DNA from: Phytophthora sp. 'mugwort'
Lineage: Eukaryota > Oomycota > Peronosporomycetes > Peronosporales > Peronosporaceae
Direction: 5' to 3'
Assembly: GCA_033558025.1 (NCBI GenBank)
Contig: JAUCEF010000008.1
Location: forward strand, 3,348,001-3,412,000
DNA length: 64,000 nt
A model generated the notes under the pieces. The model did not search any database and had not been told where the DNA came from. It was given only the letters and a program-made list of their open reading frames with translations. Both the position numbers and the translations under genes were made by a program. Position 1 is the first letter of the stretch. Each line of letters starts with the position of its first letter. This document shows, piece after piece, positions 31,662 through 41,939 of the stretch.

Positions 31662-31958
31662 CCTAATACTCAACGCTAACGTCGCTCCGTCCGTCTGTCA
31701 CGCCATAACGTAATTCTAGACGCAATCTCATTGGCTGCCGAGCGCAGTGAAGGCGGCCCTCATTCGCTAAAACAACCTTCCACCGAAGACGGTCATTGGT
31801 GGAAATATGTGGAAATATAATTAAACGATTGGCTGAAAATTAATATTGTTTTTGTGGGCCTACCCGCCTTCGCTGCGCTCGGCAGCCAATGAGATTGCGT
31901 CTAGAATCACGTTATGACGTGATAGACGGACGGAGCGACGTTAGCGTTGAGTTTTAGG
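31662..31958. repeat. Fold-back MITE, 297 bp
   Basis: Arms 31662-31757 and 31865-31958 are inverted copies of ~95 bp: CCTAAxACTCAACGCTAACG, TCGCTCCGTCCGTCT, TCACGxCATAACGTxATTC, CTCATTGGCTGCCGAGCGCA. The centre is AT-rich with no coding. A truncated relative lies at 20557-20750. No target duplication was resolved, so the superfamily is open. Confidence 0.85.
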
Positions 31959-31959
31959 A

Positions 31960-32470
31960 TGCGTTCACTCCATATACCATCTCCGTCCTCCGAGACAGCC
32001 CTGCCGGTTCGTGTGCCGTCCTGTTCCGTTGCCTGGGGTGCATCGTTCAGCTTGTTCCCGGTAGAGCGTCTGCTGCTCTCCCACGCTTTCCAGTAAACAG
32101 TCTTCACGGCATTGGACCCACGTCTCACCCAGCGAGGAGGATCGTGTTTGAGAAGGACATCGCGATGGATGAGCCGAGCGATCGCACAGCACCAAAACGA
32201 AGGAGCAAGCTCGGCGATTTCTGGGAATGGCTTACTATTACCGCGAGATGATACCCAGCATTGGCTATGCTCAAACCACTAACGCGAATTATCTCCCCAA
32301 AAGCAACATTTCTGTGGCCTCAGTGATATGATGCATTTTAAGGAATGGAGAACGCGCTGGCCAAATCAGTTTTGCTATCGTTTCCTGATTTTACCAAGCC
32401 CCCCATTTGAGAGATATGCACTGATACAAGCGGCAACAGCTCGGAGGATTGATCCAACAGGAAAATAAGC
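31960..32470. other. No gene seen
   Basis: No supported coding feature. Minus-strand open frames lack motifs. Confidence 0.35.
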
Positions 32471-32479
32471 TGTTGTGTG

Positions 32480-33903
32480 TTACGCTAGCCACCCCAGCAC
32501 AGCAAAATTATACGACTATGGAGCGTGAATTGCTGCCGGTGATGGAAATATGAAGGAGTATCGTACAATGCTTCTTGGATTTCCGGTTGTGGTACGCACA
32601 GATAGCAAGAATTTGCTTTACCCCATTGAAACTTCGCTAAAAATTTAGTGATGGAAACTGCTTCTATCTGAATGTCGTTTATCTTGTGAATACGTGCAAG
32701 GAAAGTTAACATTGAGGCGGATGCATTCTCACGCATGGATTACGGTACTAAGGCCGGCGGTGAATGTAACATAATGACGGAAGCTGTGTTCATTGATCCG
32801 TGTTCTTGAGGGAGATTTTATAAAGCAGCATCAAAATGAAGATGAGTTAATTCTAATGCTGATTCAACAATGCCTAAATGATTCTGATTACCACATTGAA
32901 ACCCAATGGGCGCAAGACTACATATATTCCAAAAGTGTTTAGTTGTTCCTGTAGTACTGCGTGATGAAATGGCTGCATGGTATCATGCTAGTCTTGTGCA
33001 CCCTGAAGCTACGCGACACTATCCCACAATGAAATTTGTATTATACTGGTCCGGAATGGAACGGACTATCGGGGACTTCTGAAGGAGTGTGAAACGTTCA
33101 AGAAAGACAAACTTCGTGGAGAAACGCAATCATATGGAAAACTTCTTGATCGTGATATGCAAGTAGTCAATCCATTCGGCGTAGTTCATGTGGGTACCAT
33201 CGGACTTTGCGGCAACAAACGTGAAGCCACCCGTTGGCTAGAAGTTGTCGGCGCAGGCTAATATATCAAGGCCAATAACCGGGAGGGGGGGGAAGATAGC
33301 GGGAACTTCGATTCAACATGGATATGTCGGTATCCACGACCAAATAAAGTTATCTTCGATCGTGGCAACGAATTTAACACCAGCCAATTTCATGAGATGT
33401 TGGAAAGCGATGCTATCAAGCCCAAACCAATATCGATGAAGAACCCCCTAAGCAAATGCAATTTGCGATCGTTTTCACTTAGTGCTGAACAATTGCGTCC
33501 GCTGCTACCCAAACGCTGACTGCTCTAAACTAAATCAATACGCAGCCTTTTCTGTTCGTGAAAAACTTATCACAATATTCTTGGAACAACGCTATCGCAC
33601 CTGAAATTTTGGACAAGACTTAATTACACGGAAACGGTATGAAGTCAATTAGACTACCTCAGTAAACGACGTTTCGACGCGATACTACGAGGCAACGACC
33701 GCGAGAACGCTACACGACTTCAACAATTTTACCATGTTGGTGGCCATGTGATGGTTCGAGTTACAGCCAAGGATTGACAACTAGCACGGAGAAGTTGGAA
33801 AAGGACTATTTGCGATTACTGCCATTCATGACAACGGGACCGTGAATTTCGTCCAAGGTGTAACACAACAACGAGTGAACGCCAGACGGTTGTTTCCATG
33901 CTA
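32480..33903 (+). pseudogene. Ty3/gypsy RNase H-integrase remnant
   Basis: Plus strand: QQNYTTMERELLPVME, then YRTMLLGFPVVVRTDSKNLL and YVQGKVNIEADAFSRMD form the gypsy RNase H end (32500-32745). VHPEATRHYPTMKF with YWSGMERT (33000-33070) is the zinc-binding domain of integrase. The end reads FAITAIHDNGTVNFVQGV and RVNARRLFPC with a stop (33806-33903), a typical gypsy Pol end. Numerous stops and frameshifts, plus a G8 run at 33284-33292. The RT proper is missing. Confidence 0.75.
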
Positions 33904-34095
33904 ACTGACTTCCGGCGTGCGGGCGATGGCAAGGTTGCTACACGAAAATGCCGGTTGCCAGCTTAGCGGTAGTAAGCTAAATTGCGTAATAGGAAATCCA
34001 TAATTTAGGTATGGACAAATTTGATCTGAGAACAACGTTGAAGTGGAGTTGAAGTCAAGAAAGATCCATGAGACCATGGCATCGCTGTCATCTTT

Positions 34096-34420
34096 AGTGG
34101 GAGTGTTGCGCCATACTAACTGTATGTTTGTATGTAACGGAACCCCCACGGTTATTGCATAAATTAAGATAAATGAAGGAATTCTATTGGCTATATAGTG
34201 GTCAAGTGGAGGAATGACCAACGGCCACCCAAAAGGGAAAGAAGACAGCCGCATGATGTGCTGAAGGGATGGCCATGTGACGGCAATTTAAAACATCACA
34301 ACAACCTTTCGTCGATAGCGATGCTGACAAACCTCGCGACCTCATCGCAACATGCGCACATTCCGAACATTATGCGCCTCTCTCTGTCAGGATCCTTATC
34401 GCCACTACCACTTTTCTAAA
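34096..34420 (+). repeat. Possible 3' LTR of the gypsy remnant
   Basis: A purine tract AGTGGGAG (34096-34103) is followed by TGTTGCGCC, and TGTAACGGAACCCC occurs at 34133. Position after Pol fits a 3' LTR. No second copy is in the window, so this is weak. Confidence 0.3.
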
Positions 34421-34474
34421 AAAAATGAGATTTCATAGTAATACTCAAACAAAAATTATACAGAGAGACGTATG

Positions 34475-35488
34475 CTACCCGTTCCGTGGCTTCGGAGTCA
34501 TGTAGTCCGAACCGTAAGCCTTTGCTAAGAAGTACTTGGGATCTTGCACAGTGTCGAATTCCATCCCATTAATCGTTACCTGGGAGAAAGGTTTCACTTT
34601 GGGGTCGGGGAGGACGCGACCATGTGTCCCTTTCCAGAATTCCACATCCCAGCCTCCATTTGCTTTCTGCTCCATCTTGTACAGGTCCAAGTACGGCACG
34701 GCGTACTCCTTGGTGATCGGCAAAGTCGGATCATACAGGTATCCAGCCAACGGGTGAGTCGGTGCGACGCACACGCGCCAAAGATTCATAAAGAACATGT
34801 GGTAACCCTTTTGTCGCAGTGCGTCTTTCAACACGTCCGTTTGCTGCAGATCTCCGGCGAACCCAATGTCGACATCTTCAGTAAACGGAATCAGCGTCTT
34901 GTTGCGTACAGCTCCCAACAGCGACCCGAATACGAGGAGAGGCGTGTTCCCTGTAGCTTGGAGCTCCTCGTAGACCTCGACCAGCAGCAAATGCAGCACG
35001 CTGGCATAGCAGATTGACTTGGACGAGCGCGAATTGAGTAGATCCAAGCGGTCTGGAGTCTCGCAGAACGGCGTGTCCTTGCGACCAGAGATTGGCAAGC
35101 AGTAGCTGTATTTCTTCAAGCTGTGAGACCATTCACTGCAGAGATTGGAGTGGTCGTCACGGAAGACGGGCTCTGGCATGTGACCCAAGTCCTTCAGCTC
35201 GGCGTAGTATCTGTCGTTGGAATGGTACTGGATTGTGCTTGCGTTCACGGTCTTCGGCACGCAGATTCCCTGGTAATTGAGCAGGATGGACGCGGGAGAG
35301 CGGGAGACAAGATTGGTCTCCATGATAACGTCGAGGATCACGAGGCCAGTCAGCAACAGTGTGAAGATCGGGATCACTACGAGGAGTGTGCAGCAATATC
35401 TGCGTCTTCGACTCACTCTCTTGGGACTATCGCCATGTTGAGAAGCCCCGAGTTCGCATACTGAGATTCCTTGGTCAGTTTGCCCCAT
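34475..35488 (-). CDS. LicD/fukutin-like nucleotidyltransferase-fold membrane protein
   Basis: 337 residues, single exon. The N-terminus is cytosolic and polar, with RRRR just before a membrane segment at about residues 31-56, predicting a type II Golgi or ER protein with a lumenal C-terminal domain. The LicD signature lies at about 184-210: LLVFGSLLGAVRNKTLIPF followed by TEDVDIGF, with the paired Asp (about 205 and 207) expected to bind metal. Members of this superfamily (bacterial LicD, animal fukutin and FKRP) transfer phospho-sugar or phosphocholine groups to glycans. Here the donor is unknown. The C-terminal part, YGSDYMTP, is typical. It lies divergently from nothing obvious; its 3' end points toward the gypsy remnant and its start lies ~245 bp from the stop of the GH78 gene, in tandem. 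Confidence 0.85.
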   Translation of the reverse strand: MGQTDQGISVCELGASQHGDSPKRVSRRRRYCCTLLVVIPIFTLLLTGLVILDVIMETNLVSRSPASILLNYQGICVPKTVNASTIQYHSNDRYYAELKDLGHMPEPVFRDDHSNLCSEWSHSLKKYSYCLPISGRKDTPFCETPDRLDLLNSRSSKSICYASVLHLLLVEVYEELQATGNTPLLVFGSLLGAVRNKTLIPFTEDVDIGFAGDLQQTDVLKDALRQKGYHMFFMNLWRVCVAPTHPLAGYLYDPTLPITKEYAVPYLDLYKMEQKANGGWDVEFWKGTHGRVLPDPKVKPFSQVTINGMEFDTVQDPKYFLAKAYGSDYMTPKPRNG

Positions 35489-35733
35489 GCTCGCGTCTTG
35501 GTGGCTCTTCAGGTAAAATTAGAGTACGCTGTACCCATAAACGCAGGTCTCTAACAGTAAAAAAGAGTCAGCTCGGCCCCACGTGACGCTGGACCAGTTT
35601 GTACCCAGTGTGGCACTACGTGCGATTGCTAATTTGAATCAGATGACAGCGTAGAGCACAGCCTTGCTACATTAGGTAGCCTAAAACTCCGAGACAACAT
35701 GCACGACTATCATTTTTTTTTTTAGTACGACTT

Positions 35734-37866
35734 CTAACAAAAAGCCTTAACTGCCTTACTGCCGCCCGTCTCAGCAGCCACCTTCGCAATGATCATGAAC
35801 GAGCCTCCGTGCGGGACGTCCGACACCGTCACATAGTCGTCCGAGCTGCTTGCCACACCGAATTCACTTTTCAGAGCTTCCCCTTCCGACCAAATGGTGT
35901 CGGCGTTAATGAAAATCTCGATCGAGTCGAGTGACCTGCCAAAAGTGGGCACTGAAATGGACCCCGTCGTGTCCTGTGGAGTGCTAATTGTAGCTGCAAA
36001 GAAACTGTCATCAGCTTTAGTCGTCCACTCCACAGAGAACTCACCCGTTGCCAATGTGTAGCCAGTCTGTAGCTGTCCAATACTCGCTCCAGCAGCATGA
36101 GGGACAAATTCCCACGTCTTGCCAGCGTCGGTTAAAGGGCGCAGTCCACCAATTTGCAGTGTCAATGAGGCGGTTGGACCCGTGGACCACGCGTGGGCGT
36201 GAGAGATGTAACTACCGAGATTCTTCTCGACGGCCTCGTAGAAGGGGTACTTGAGCTCACCCGTGTAGTAGTAAGCCTCGATCGTCGTCGAGTTACTGAA
36301 GTTATGAAGCATATAATTCCATTGGCGACGCATGATTTCCATTGCCAACGTGGCGTTACCAGGGTTGGCCTGGAGATGAGCATCGATCTCCAAGCTCGTC
36401 ATAAAGGGCGAGATAGAGCCCAGAGCTTCAGGTGACACAGCACCGAATTCGTTCCAACGAATGGTCAAGCTTTGCGAGATCGTGGCAGCTCGCTCCGAGG
36501 ATTCAGTCACGTTGAAGTGCACAGCGAGGACGTTCCCGTCCTGAGGGTAGAACGCGGCACCAAGAGCTGTCGTGTTATCACGGAAGAGCCCCGCCGATGC
36601 GTCCCAGAGCTGTTCGTTGACCGCGTTCTTGACGTCTTCAGCAATTACACTGAACGACTTGCCGTTGTAGCTGAGTTCACCGACGCCAAGCTCCTCTACC
36701 AGCTTAGCATACGCGACCAAAGCGTGGTAAAGGAGGGAGTTAGCTGCAGTGTTCTTGCCTCCCTGGCCCACGCGTCCCCAGTCATTTAAGTCAGTGACAT
36801 TGAGAAGAGAATCGGAAGTGTCGACCTTGGTAAGAGTGAACTCGAATCCCCGTTGAACTCGGTCCCATACTTCTGTCACAAGCGTGTGATCATTGGAGAG
36901 CATCGTGTAGTCTGCGAGCGCGATGAGCGTCCAGAGGTGATACGTGTCGGAATTTGTTCCTGATTCCTGGTACCCCCGACCAAGCGGTGTTCCGGCATAC
37001 GGGAACTCACCTGTCGAGGCTTGAATGTCGAGAATCGATTCAAGAGCGTTGCGAACCGACAACAGGTTGTCTCCATTCAGTGATACCACCTTGGAAAGCG
37101 TAGCAACGCCGTAATCACCAGGCCACGGCGTGCGGTCGCGCTTAGCGCCATCTACGAAAACCTCAGCGTCAGCGCTCACATTCGCAATCGTGGCATTATT
37201 TGCCCAGCCAGCGGTGATAGCAGGCGGTGAAGCTCGTGCTTCACTAGCAGAGATCCCACAGAGCTGGACCGTGTACGCGCCGGCATACCAGATGCGGTTG
37301 AGCAGGTCGTCGTCCGAGTAAAAGTAGCCGGAATACTCCCGCAATTGGTCATCATCCGTGCTGGGAGCTGCAGTAAAATGAGTCGAGATACCCGTCACCT
37401 CAACGTCAGCATTTGAGCTTGTGGAGACCGTCAGATAGCGGAAGCCACCTCGTCCAAACTCGCGACCGAACGTGAACGTGGACTCGGGGTTTGCTGGAGC
37501 ATAGAGCGTCCCATCCACAAGCGGCCCCGTCGCTCGATCCGACGTGATGCCAATGTACCGCTTGTTCTCGGTGAAGGCGACACCCAACAGTGAGCCATTG
37601 GTGGTTGATGCACCAAAGTGAATGGTGACAACCCCAGACACTTGACGACCGAAGTCAAAGGTGACGCTGGAGCCGTTACCAGACAGAATTGCAGCTAGCG
37701 GGGTCGATTCGGACAGCGTGACGTTGCCGGAGGTCCCGTAGATGTTCTCGGGAATCACGTCTCGAGACGCAGGTGACTGGATGTAGGAATCCCATGGGCC
37801 CGAAGTGCTACCCGTCGAGATACCGGCCAACGCAGCGATGAGGGCGACTGTCGACTGGAATTTCAT
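35734..37866 (-). CDS. Secreted GH78 alpha-L-rhamnosidase
   Basis: 710 residues from the ATG at 37866. I prefer this start to the in-frame one 19 codons upstream because it opens with a classic signal peptide (MKFQSTVALIAALAGISTG). The GH78 hallmark VDGAKRDRTPWPGDYG lies at about residues 235-250, preceded by the Trp/Tyr-rich IWYAGAYTVQLC block. Then follow an (alpha/alpha)6-barrel-like stretch with SGTNSDTYHLWTLIAL and ISHAHAWSTGPTASL, and a beta-rich C-terminal part. Many N-glycosylation sequons (NVT, NGS, NAT, NVS, NFS) fit secretion. No ER-retention tail. The enzyme hydrolyses terminal alpha-L-rhamnose from plant pectin side chains, saponins or flavonoids. The gene is intact and intronless. 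Confidence 0.92.
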   Translation of the reverse strand: MKFQSTVALIAALAGISTGSTSGPWDSYIQSPASRDVIPENIYGTSGNVTLSESTPLAAILSGNGSSVTFDFGRQVSGVVTIHFGASTTNGSLLGVAFTENKRYIGITSDRATGPLVDGTLYAPANPESTFTFGREFGRGGFRYLTVSTSSNADVEVTGISTHFTAAPSTDDDQLREYSGYFYSDDDLLNRIWYAGAYTVQLCGISASEARASPPAITAGWANNATIANVSADAEVFVDGAKRDRTPWPGDYGVATLSKVVSLNGDNLLSVRNALESILDIQASTGEFPYAGTPLGRGYQESGTNSDTYHLWTLIALADYTMLSNDHTLVTEVWDRVQRGFEFTLTKVDTSDSLLNVTDLNDWGRVGQGGKNTAANSLLYHALVAYAKLVEELGVGELSYNGKSFSVIAEDVKNAVNEQLWDASAGLFRDNTTALGAAFYPQDGNVLAVHFNVTESSERAATISQSLTIRWNEFGAVSPEALGSISPFMTSLEIDAHLQANPGNATLAMEIMRRQWNYMLHNFSNSTTIEAYYYTGELKYPFYEAVEKNLGSYISHAHAWSTGPTASLTLQIGGLRPLTDAGKTWEFVPHAAGASIGQLQTGYTLATGEFSVEWTTKADDSFFAATISTPQDTTGSISVPTFGRSLDSIEIFINADTIWSEGEALKSEFGVASSSDDYVTVSDVPHGGSFMIIAKVAAETGGSKAVKAFC

Positions 37867-38159
37867 TAACCTTGAGCTTGTTCTGTCGGAGGCAAGTTCG
37901 AAAGTGAGAGTGAAATCTTGCACTGAATAAACGTCTCCAAGGGATGAAATAGCCTAGCGCACGTTTCTTTCTCCATGTTCGGGCATGTATTGAGGCAGTA
38001 TTTGCTGGGCAAATAAATCCAAGCGAAGAGGAACCTCGTGCCTGAATTAATTCAAGCAAGACAGTCATAAGTTCAACCACACCAGTGTCGACGATCGAAG
38101 GCTTACCTCCATTTTTTACTAATTTAATACTGCGAAAACAGGAGGCTTGAAGGTACATG

Positions 38160-38520
38160 TATTACGGCGCTTACCGCTTCATAAACTATCATTACTGACA
38201 CAAAGAGAAGCTACCGTTGATTATGGGGCCACTACGAATGACAATCAAAGGGATCCGACTCGCTTCAAGTTGTAAGAAATTACACCGCCAGTGTCGGTAC
38301 ATTTTTCTTTTCTACTTAGCATCGTCACGCCGCCTTCCGCCAGTTAGTTACCTGCTTATTTTACTATGTCGAAGATTCATTTCTTACTCACGATACCCAG
38401 TGTTCTGTTATGTCAATTAATTGACTCAATTGTGAACAACTTTTAGCATTAAAAAAAAATCCAATTATTGTTCATTAAAACATATACGTAACTACGGAAC
38501 ACGCATGATTTCATCAACTC
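38160..38520. other. No gene seen
   Basis: Intergenic between PX and GH78 genes. No motif beyond an A9 run near 38452. Confidence 0.4.
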
Positions 38521-39099
38521 CTACCATCCCTTCCTCACTACGTATCGGTTGCGTATGAACTGGTCAACAAGGATCGGGATGGCGCGAACACCAGGACATC
38601 TGCATACTCGTGGAGCTCGTAGGGCTCTTCTCTCGTCCGTAGTAGTGAGATCGAGCATCCGAGTGATGAATCTTTCGAGTAACTTCTTTCGTGTTTCCAC
38701 GCCTGCACATAGCTTCACGAACATCTTTGGCTGCTTGTAGCAATGCAGCAAGAACAACCGGAAGCGGTCACAATAGCGACAGGCACCGAAGATCTCACGT
38801 CGAGCGTGCTGCGATACGTGGCGACGGAGCAAGTCGAAGTCGCTGAAGCGGCGAAGTAGAACGTAGTCGGGCCTGACTTTCAAGCTCGTCGGGATGTGAG
38901 TGACCTGGTGCTTGAAGTACACTTCCACTTTGTAAAAGACGACGCCGTCTCGCACTCGTGTGTGCTTGATCTCGACCCGGTCGATCTTGCTCAGCGAGGA
39001 GATCGGATCCCATGGAGGGCGTGGCGCCATAACCGGCTTAAGTGTGCAGCACGGGCTTGACCTGTCGTGACATTTTGCGTGACTCTTGAGCTGGACCAT
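38521..39099 (-). CDS. PX-domain protein
   Basis: 192 residues, single exon. The PX (phox homology) domain spans about residues 40-150: KHTRVRDGVVFYKVEVYF, then VRPDYVLLRRFSDFDLLRRH, where the RRFSDF motif carries the Arg that contacts phosphatidylinositol 3-phosphate. KLCAGVETRKKLLERFI matches the last helices with the (V/E)xR-x2-LxxFL pattern. The loop usually rich in Pro is shortened. PX proteins bind phosphoinositides on endosomal membranes. No other domain is present. The 5' end lies ~240 bp from the divergent small gene at 39341, so a shared promoter region is likely. Confidence 0.85.
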   Translation of the reverse strand: MVQLKSHAKCHDRSSPCCTLKPVMAPRPPWDPISSLSKIDRVEIKHTRVRDGVVFYKVEVYFKHQVTHIPTSLKVRPDYVLLRRFSDFDLLRRHVSQHARREIFGACRYCDRFRLFLLHCYKQPKMFVKLCAGVETRKKLLERFITRMLDLTTTDERRALRAPRVCRCPGVRAIPILVDQFIRNRYVVRKGW

Positions 39100-39340
39100 A
39101 GAGATGATGCATTAAATTGTCTGTCTTGACCCGAAAGCGGAGAATTTAAGACTGAACGCGTAAGGATAGAGGAGCGACATGTTGGCTGAGGTCCAACAGC
39201 GCATCTTTGCATTGAGACGGGGAGCGTTGATGTTTAAAACTCCAGGCCTAAAACGTCACTTCAACACCGTCCAATAAGTTGTCATCGACTGATGGTGCGT
39301 TTGATACTATTTTCGTCTACACTTTCTGAGAGCTTGAGCG

Positions 39341-39812
39341 ATGGCCCCGCCGCCAGGCAAGACGACGACGAAGAAGAGCAAGGATGTACGCAGCAGTACA
39401 AGTAGCTTTTATCGCTGTACAGTTGTTATCCTGATACTTTAATGACCGGGATGTGTCTTTGGCATTGACTACAATAGAATCGCTATGTGTACATTACTGA
39501 GCGTACGAGGGTGAGCTGGAAGTTTTTCTAACAGCTACAAAAAACGTTTACCGGACTCTGACGTCGCTGTTTATATAGTATCTCCAACATGACATCCCTC
39601 CGGTTGACACGGTGGTCGAGGAAGACAAGCTGCAGAAGAAGCTCGTGATGGCAAGAGAGACAGACAACTGGAAATCCGAGGCTCAGTCCTTGATGCAGCT
39701 TGGACAACTCATGAAGTGGCGAGGGCGAGAAGAGGAGGGCGATGCGTACCAGATCCAAGCGTCCTCCATCCTCCGAGCGCACACATTCGCCGACGAAGAC
39801 GAGCAAGAGTGA
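39341..39812 (+). CDS. Small three-exon gene, 103-residue protein of unknown function
   Basis: Exons 39341-39385, 39478-39510 and 39579-39812, all phase 0, with GT-AG introns of 92 bp (GTACGC...AATAG) and 68 bp (GTGAGC...TATAG). The first exon is MAPPPGKTTTKKSKD; the second is NRYVYITERTR. The third carries a Glu/Lys-rich helical stretch (VVEEDKLQKKLVMARETDNW, then a REEEGDAYQI segment) and ends ADEDEQE. The protein is hydrophilic, probably helical, with no signal peptide or membrane segment. The clean splice phases argue that it is real. I do not recognise the family. Exon 1 was inferred from the splice sites, so the start is less certain. Confidence 0.6.
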
Positions 39813-39829
39813 ACTAAATGTTCGTATCA

Positions 39830-41292
39830 AATCTCAATTGCTGCGTCTTGCAAATTGTCGTAAGTTTTGCATCGCGTTGGCAAAAAAAAAATGTCTTCAT
39901 GATACGCTCGCCGGGCGTTGGCGGCCATGGCAGCTCGCTGCTCCGTTGTCGTTGACGACACGAGTTCTCTAACCGCTTCGCAGATGTCAGGGCCTCGGAA
40001 AGTCGCCACGAGGCCATCAACATTCTTTAACCCGTGCTGTCCCCTGTAGGCTCCTTCCATCAGCATCTTGGGGTGTTTTCGACGCGTCACAGGGATCAAG
40101 ACCCCCGTCTCGTTCCACGTAATGAGCTCGTTCATAGGTGACAAATCGGTAGTAACGACGAGTGCCCCAGCCGCACGCGCTTGGTTGATATAGTGGCCGT
40201 AGCCTTCACTCGTGCTTGGACACCTGAAGAACGTCGCATCTGCGGCCAGTTTGGTAAACTTCGAGCGCTCGATCAAACCTACGTGTATGTTGACGGGGCG
40301 ACTGAACTGGATGAATCTCGTGAACTTTGGCTTAAGCAAGAGGTGGAATGGCCATCGATGTAGACGTCGAGTGGCGGCAGGTCTGGAAGAAAGACCCAAC
40401 ATTCCATCAGCTTTTTCGTGCCCTTAGCGGCACTAGTGCCAGCCGTATGGATAAATCTGATGTTGGAAAAGTCCTTCTGTCCAATGATGCGTTCACCCAA
40501 GCGCTTTCGAGCGAATTGGGCTTGATCTGAGGACGTGTATCTCGTGTAAAAGACGGATGCGTTGCGTGGGTTGTCCTCCTAACATTCCTTAGTCTTGCAC
40601 AGCACCACGCACGTTCCAATAATGGGTGGCCGTCAGCTCATACATCTCAATGTTTGGAATGAGGTAGATCGGTTTGTCCGTAGGGCAACGTGGCATGGAT
40701 GACACGTCGTCCCAGTAGGGATTGAAGAAGATCATGGGCGTCTTGGAACACAAATCGAAATAGTTGACTTCTTGTCCGCGATAAGGATCGTGGAGCTTGA
40801 CTTGGACTGCCCATTTCGGCAGTAGTCGAGAATAAGTCTGAGAAAATACAGTCAGTAAACGTTCACAGACGTCTAACCCTTCAGTAACTTTACTCACACT
40901 TGGCATAGGCTACAGTGTCTTCGCAATATCCATTGCCGTGTAGACCTGCTGGTAGAAAAATGTCCATATCGGGGCATCGACGCAACTTTTCCAACAGATT
41001 TGAGTCATCTTGGCGCATCACAACCTCTGGATTGGTAGCTGATGCCTTAGATAATTGATGCCCTGGGCTGCCAAGCTCCCAGGGTAACCACCCATTGACA
41101 TCTAAGACAAACTGTTCATGCAGCAGTTTCAAGTGCAGCAGATCTTCCTCCGACACTTCAGCAAAAGGTTTCGAAGAGCGACGACGTCTGCAGCACGAGA
41201 ACGAAGCCCCACAAGACGAGGAGAACCACAAAGAAGCGATGCAACTCGAAGTTTTTCGTTCTTGGCGTCGGCGACTGTCGCGGGTTGTCCAT
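39830..41292 (-). pseudogene. Glycosyltransferase paralog A, broken
   Basis: Member of the array described under paralog B. From ATG at 41292 it has an N-terminal membrane segment (RFFVVLLVLWGFVLVLQTSS), then a stop/frameshift near 41172. The body continues in another frame (LHLKLLHEQFVLDVNGWLPW, CPDMDIFLPAGLHGNGYCED). The conserved intron is present (donor GTGAGT after AYAK), but two bases are missing just after it. Later come SRLLPKWAVQVKLHDP, a gap around 40560, SEGYGHYINQARAAGA, and a final frameshift at a T9 run (39882-39890) before the usual FARR end. The MULE-Ulp1 element lies ~170 bp upstream of its start codon, so loss of promoter may have led to decay. Confidence 0.85.
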
Positions 41293-41460
41293 GGCGCCAC
41301 AAAGGGAAAGGATATCTGACTCTGAGGACCGATCGAGGCAAGTCTTCGATGGAGAAGCGAAAAAGATGGTGACGTAAAGCTTGCACGTACAGATGCCACA
41401 AATTCCAATTTCTTCTCTTCCGTGATCATTTTAGTAATGCAGTATTTATATTAAAATAAA

Positions 41461-41481
41461 GGGTGAGTGCTGCACCCAACT
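41461..41481 (+). repeat. Left TIR of MULE-Ulp1
   Basis: Shares GCTGCACCCAACT with the right end; preceded by TAAAATAAA. Confidence 0.8.
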
Positions 41482-41939
41482 AAATGTAGCCATATCGCGA
41501 CTAAGAGTTTGCCCTACCCCTCATAGATATCCAACCGGACGTATAATATATAGCAGCGTATACGACCTCGTTTGGCCATTCAAAAAAGGAGGAAGCGCGG
41601 CGTCAAATGCCGTAGGATCTGCTGAGACAGCCCCCCCAGGCGCCGGCACCGCACGAAGGAGGCGAAGGCGTTGGCGGGGAGCGTCTATAGGGGCTGGGGA
41701 GGGTGCGATCTCCACGTCAAGACAAGAGGGCAGTAAAATCTTCACGTGAAAACAGTGACGTTCCCGTCCGCTGGTGGTGAAGATCGTGAAGGAAAGTGGA
41801 CGACGTCTCGAGTAACAGGAGCAGTGACGAGTGGTTAAATGATAGCGACGTGGAGACGTTCAGCACCACGAGCAGCTAGTCCAAACAGAGCCGCTCGGAT
41901 CAATCGACCCACTCACACGTACAAGAAGATTCAAACGAT

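Noticed and set aside
35123..35464. Plus-strand ORFs within the LicD and GH78 genes
   Set aside because: Shadows of well-supported minus-strand genes, without domains.
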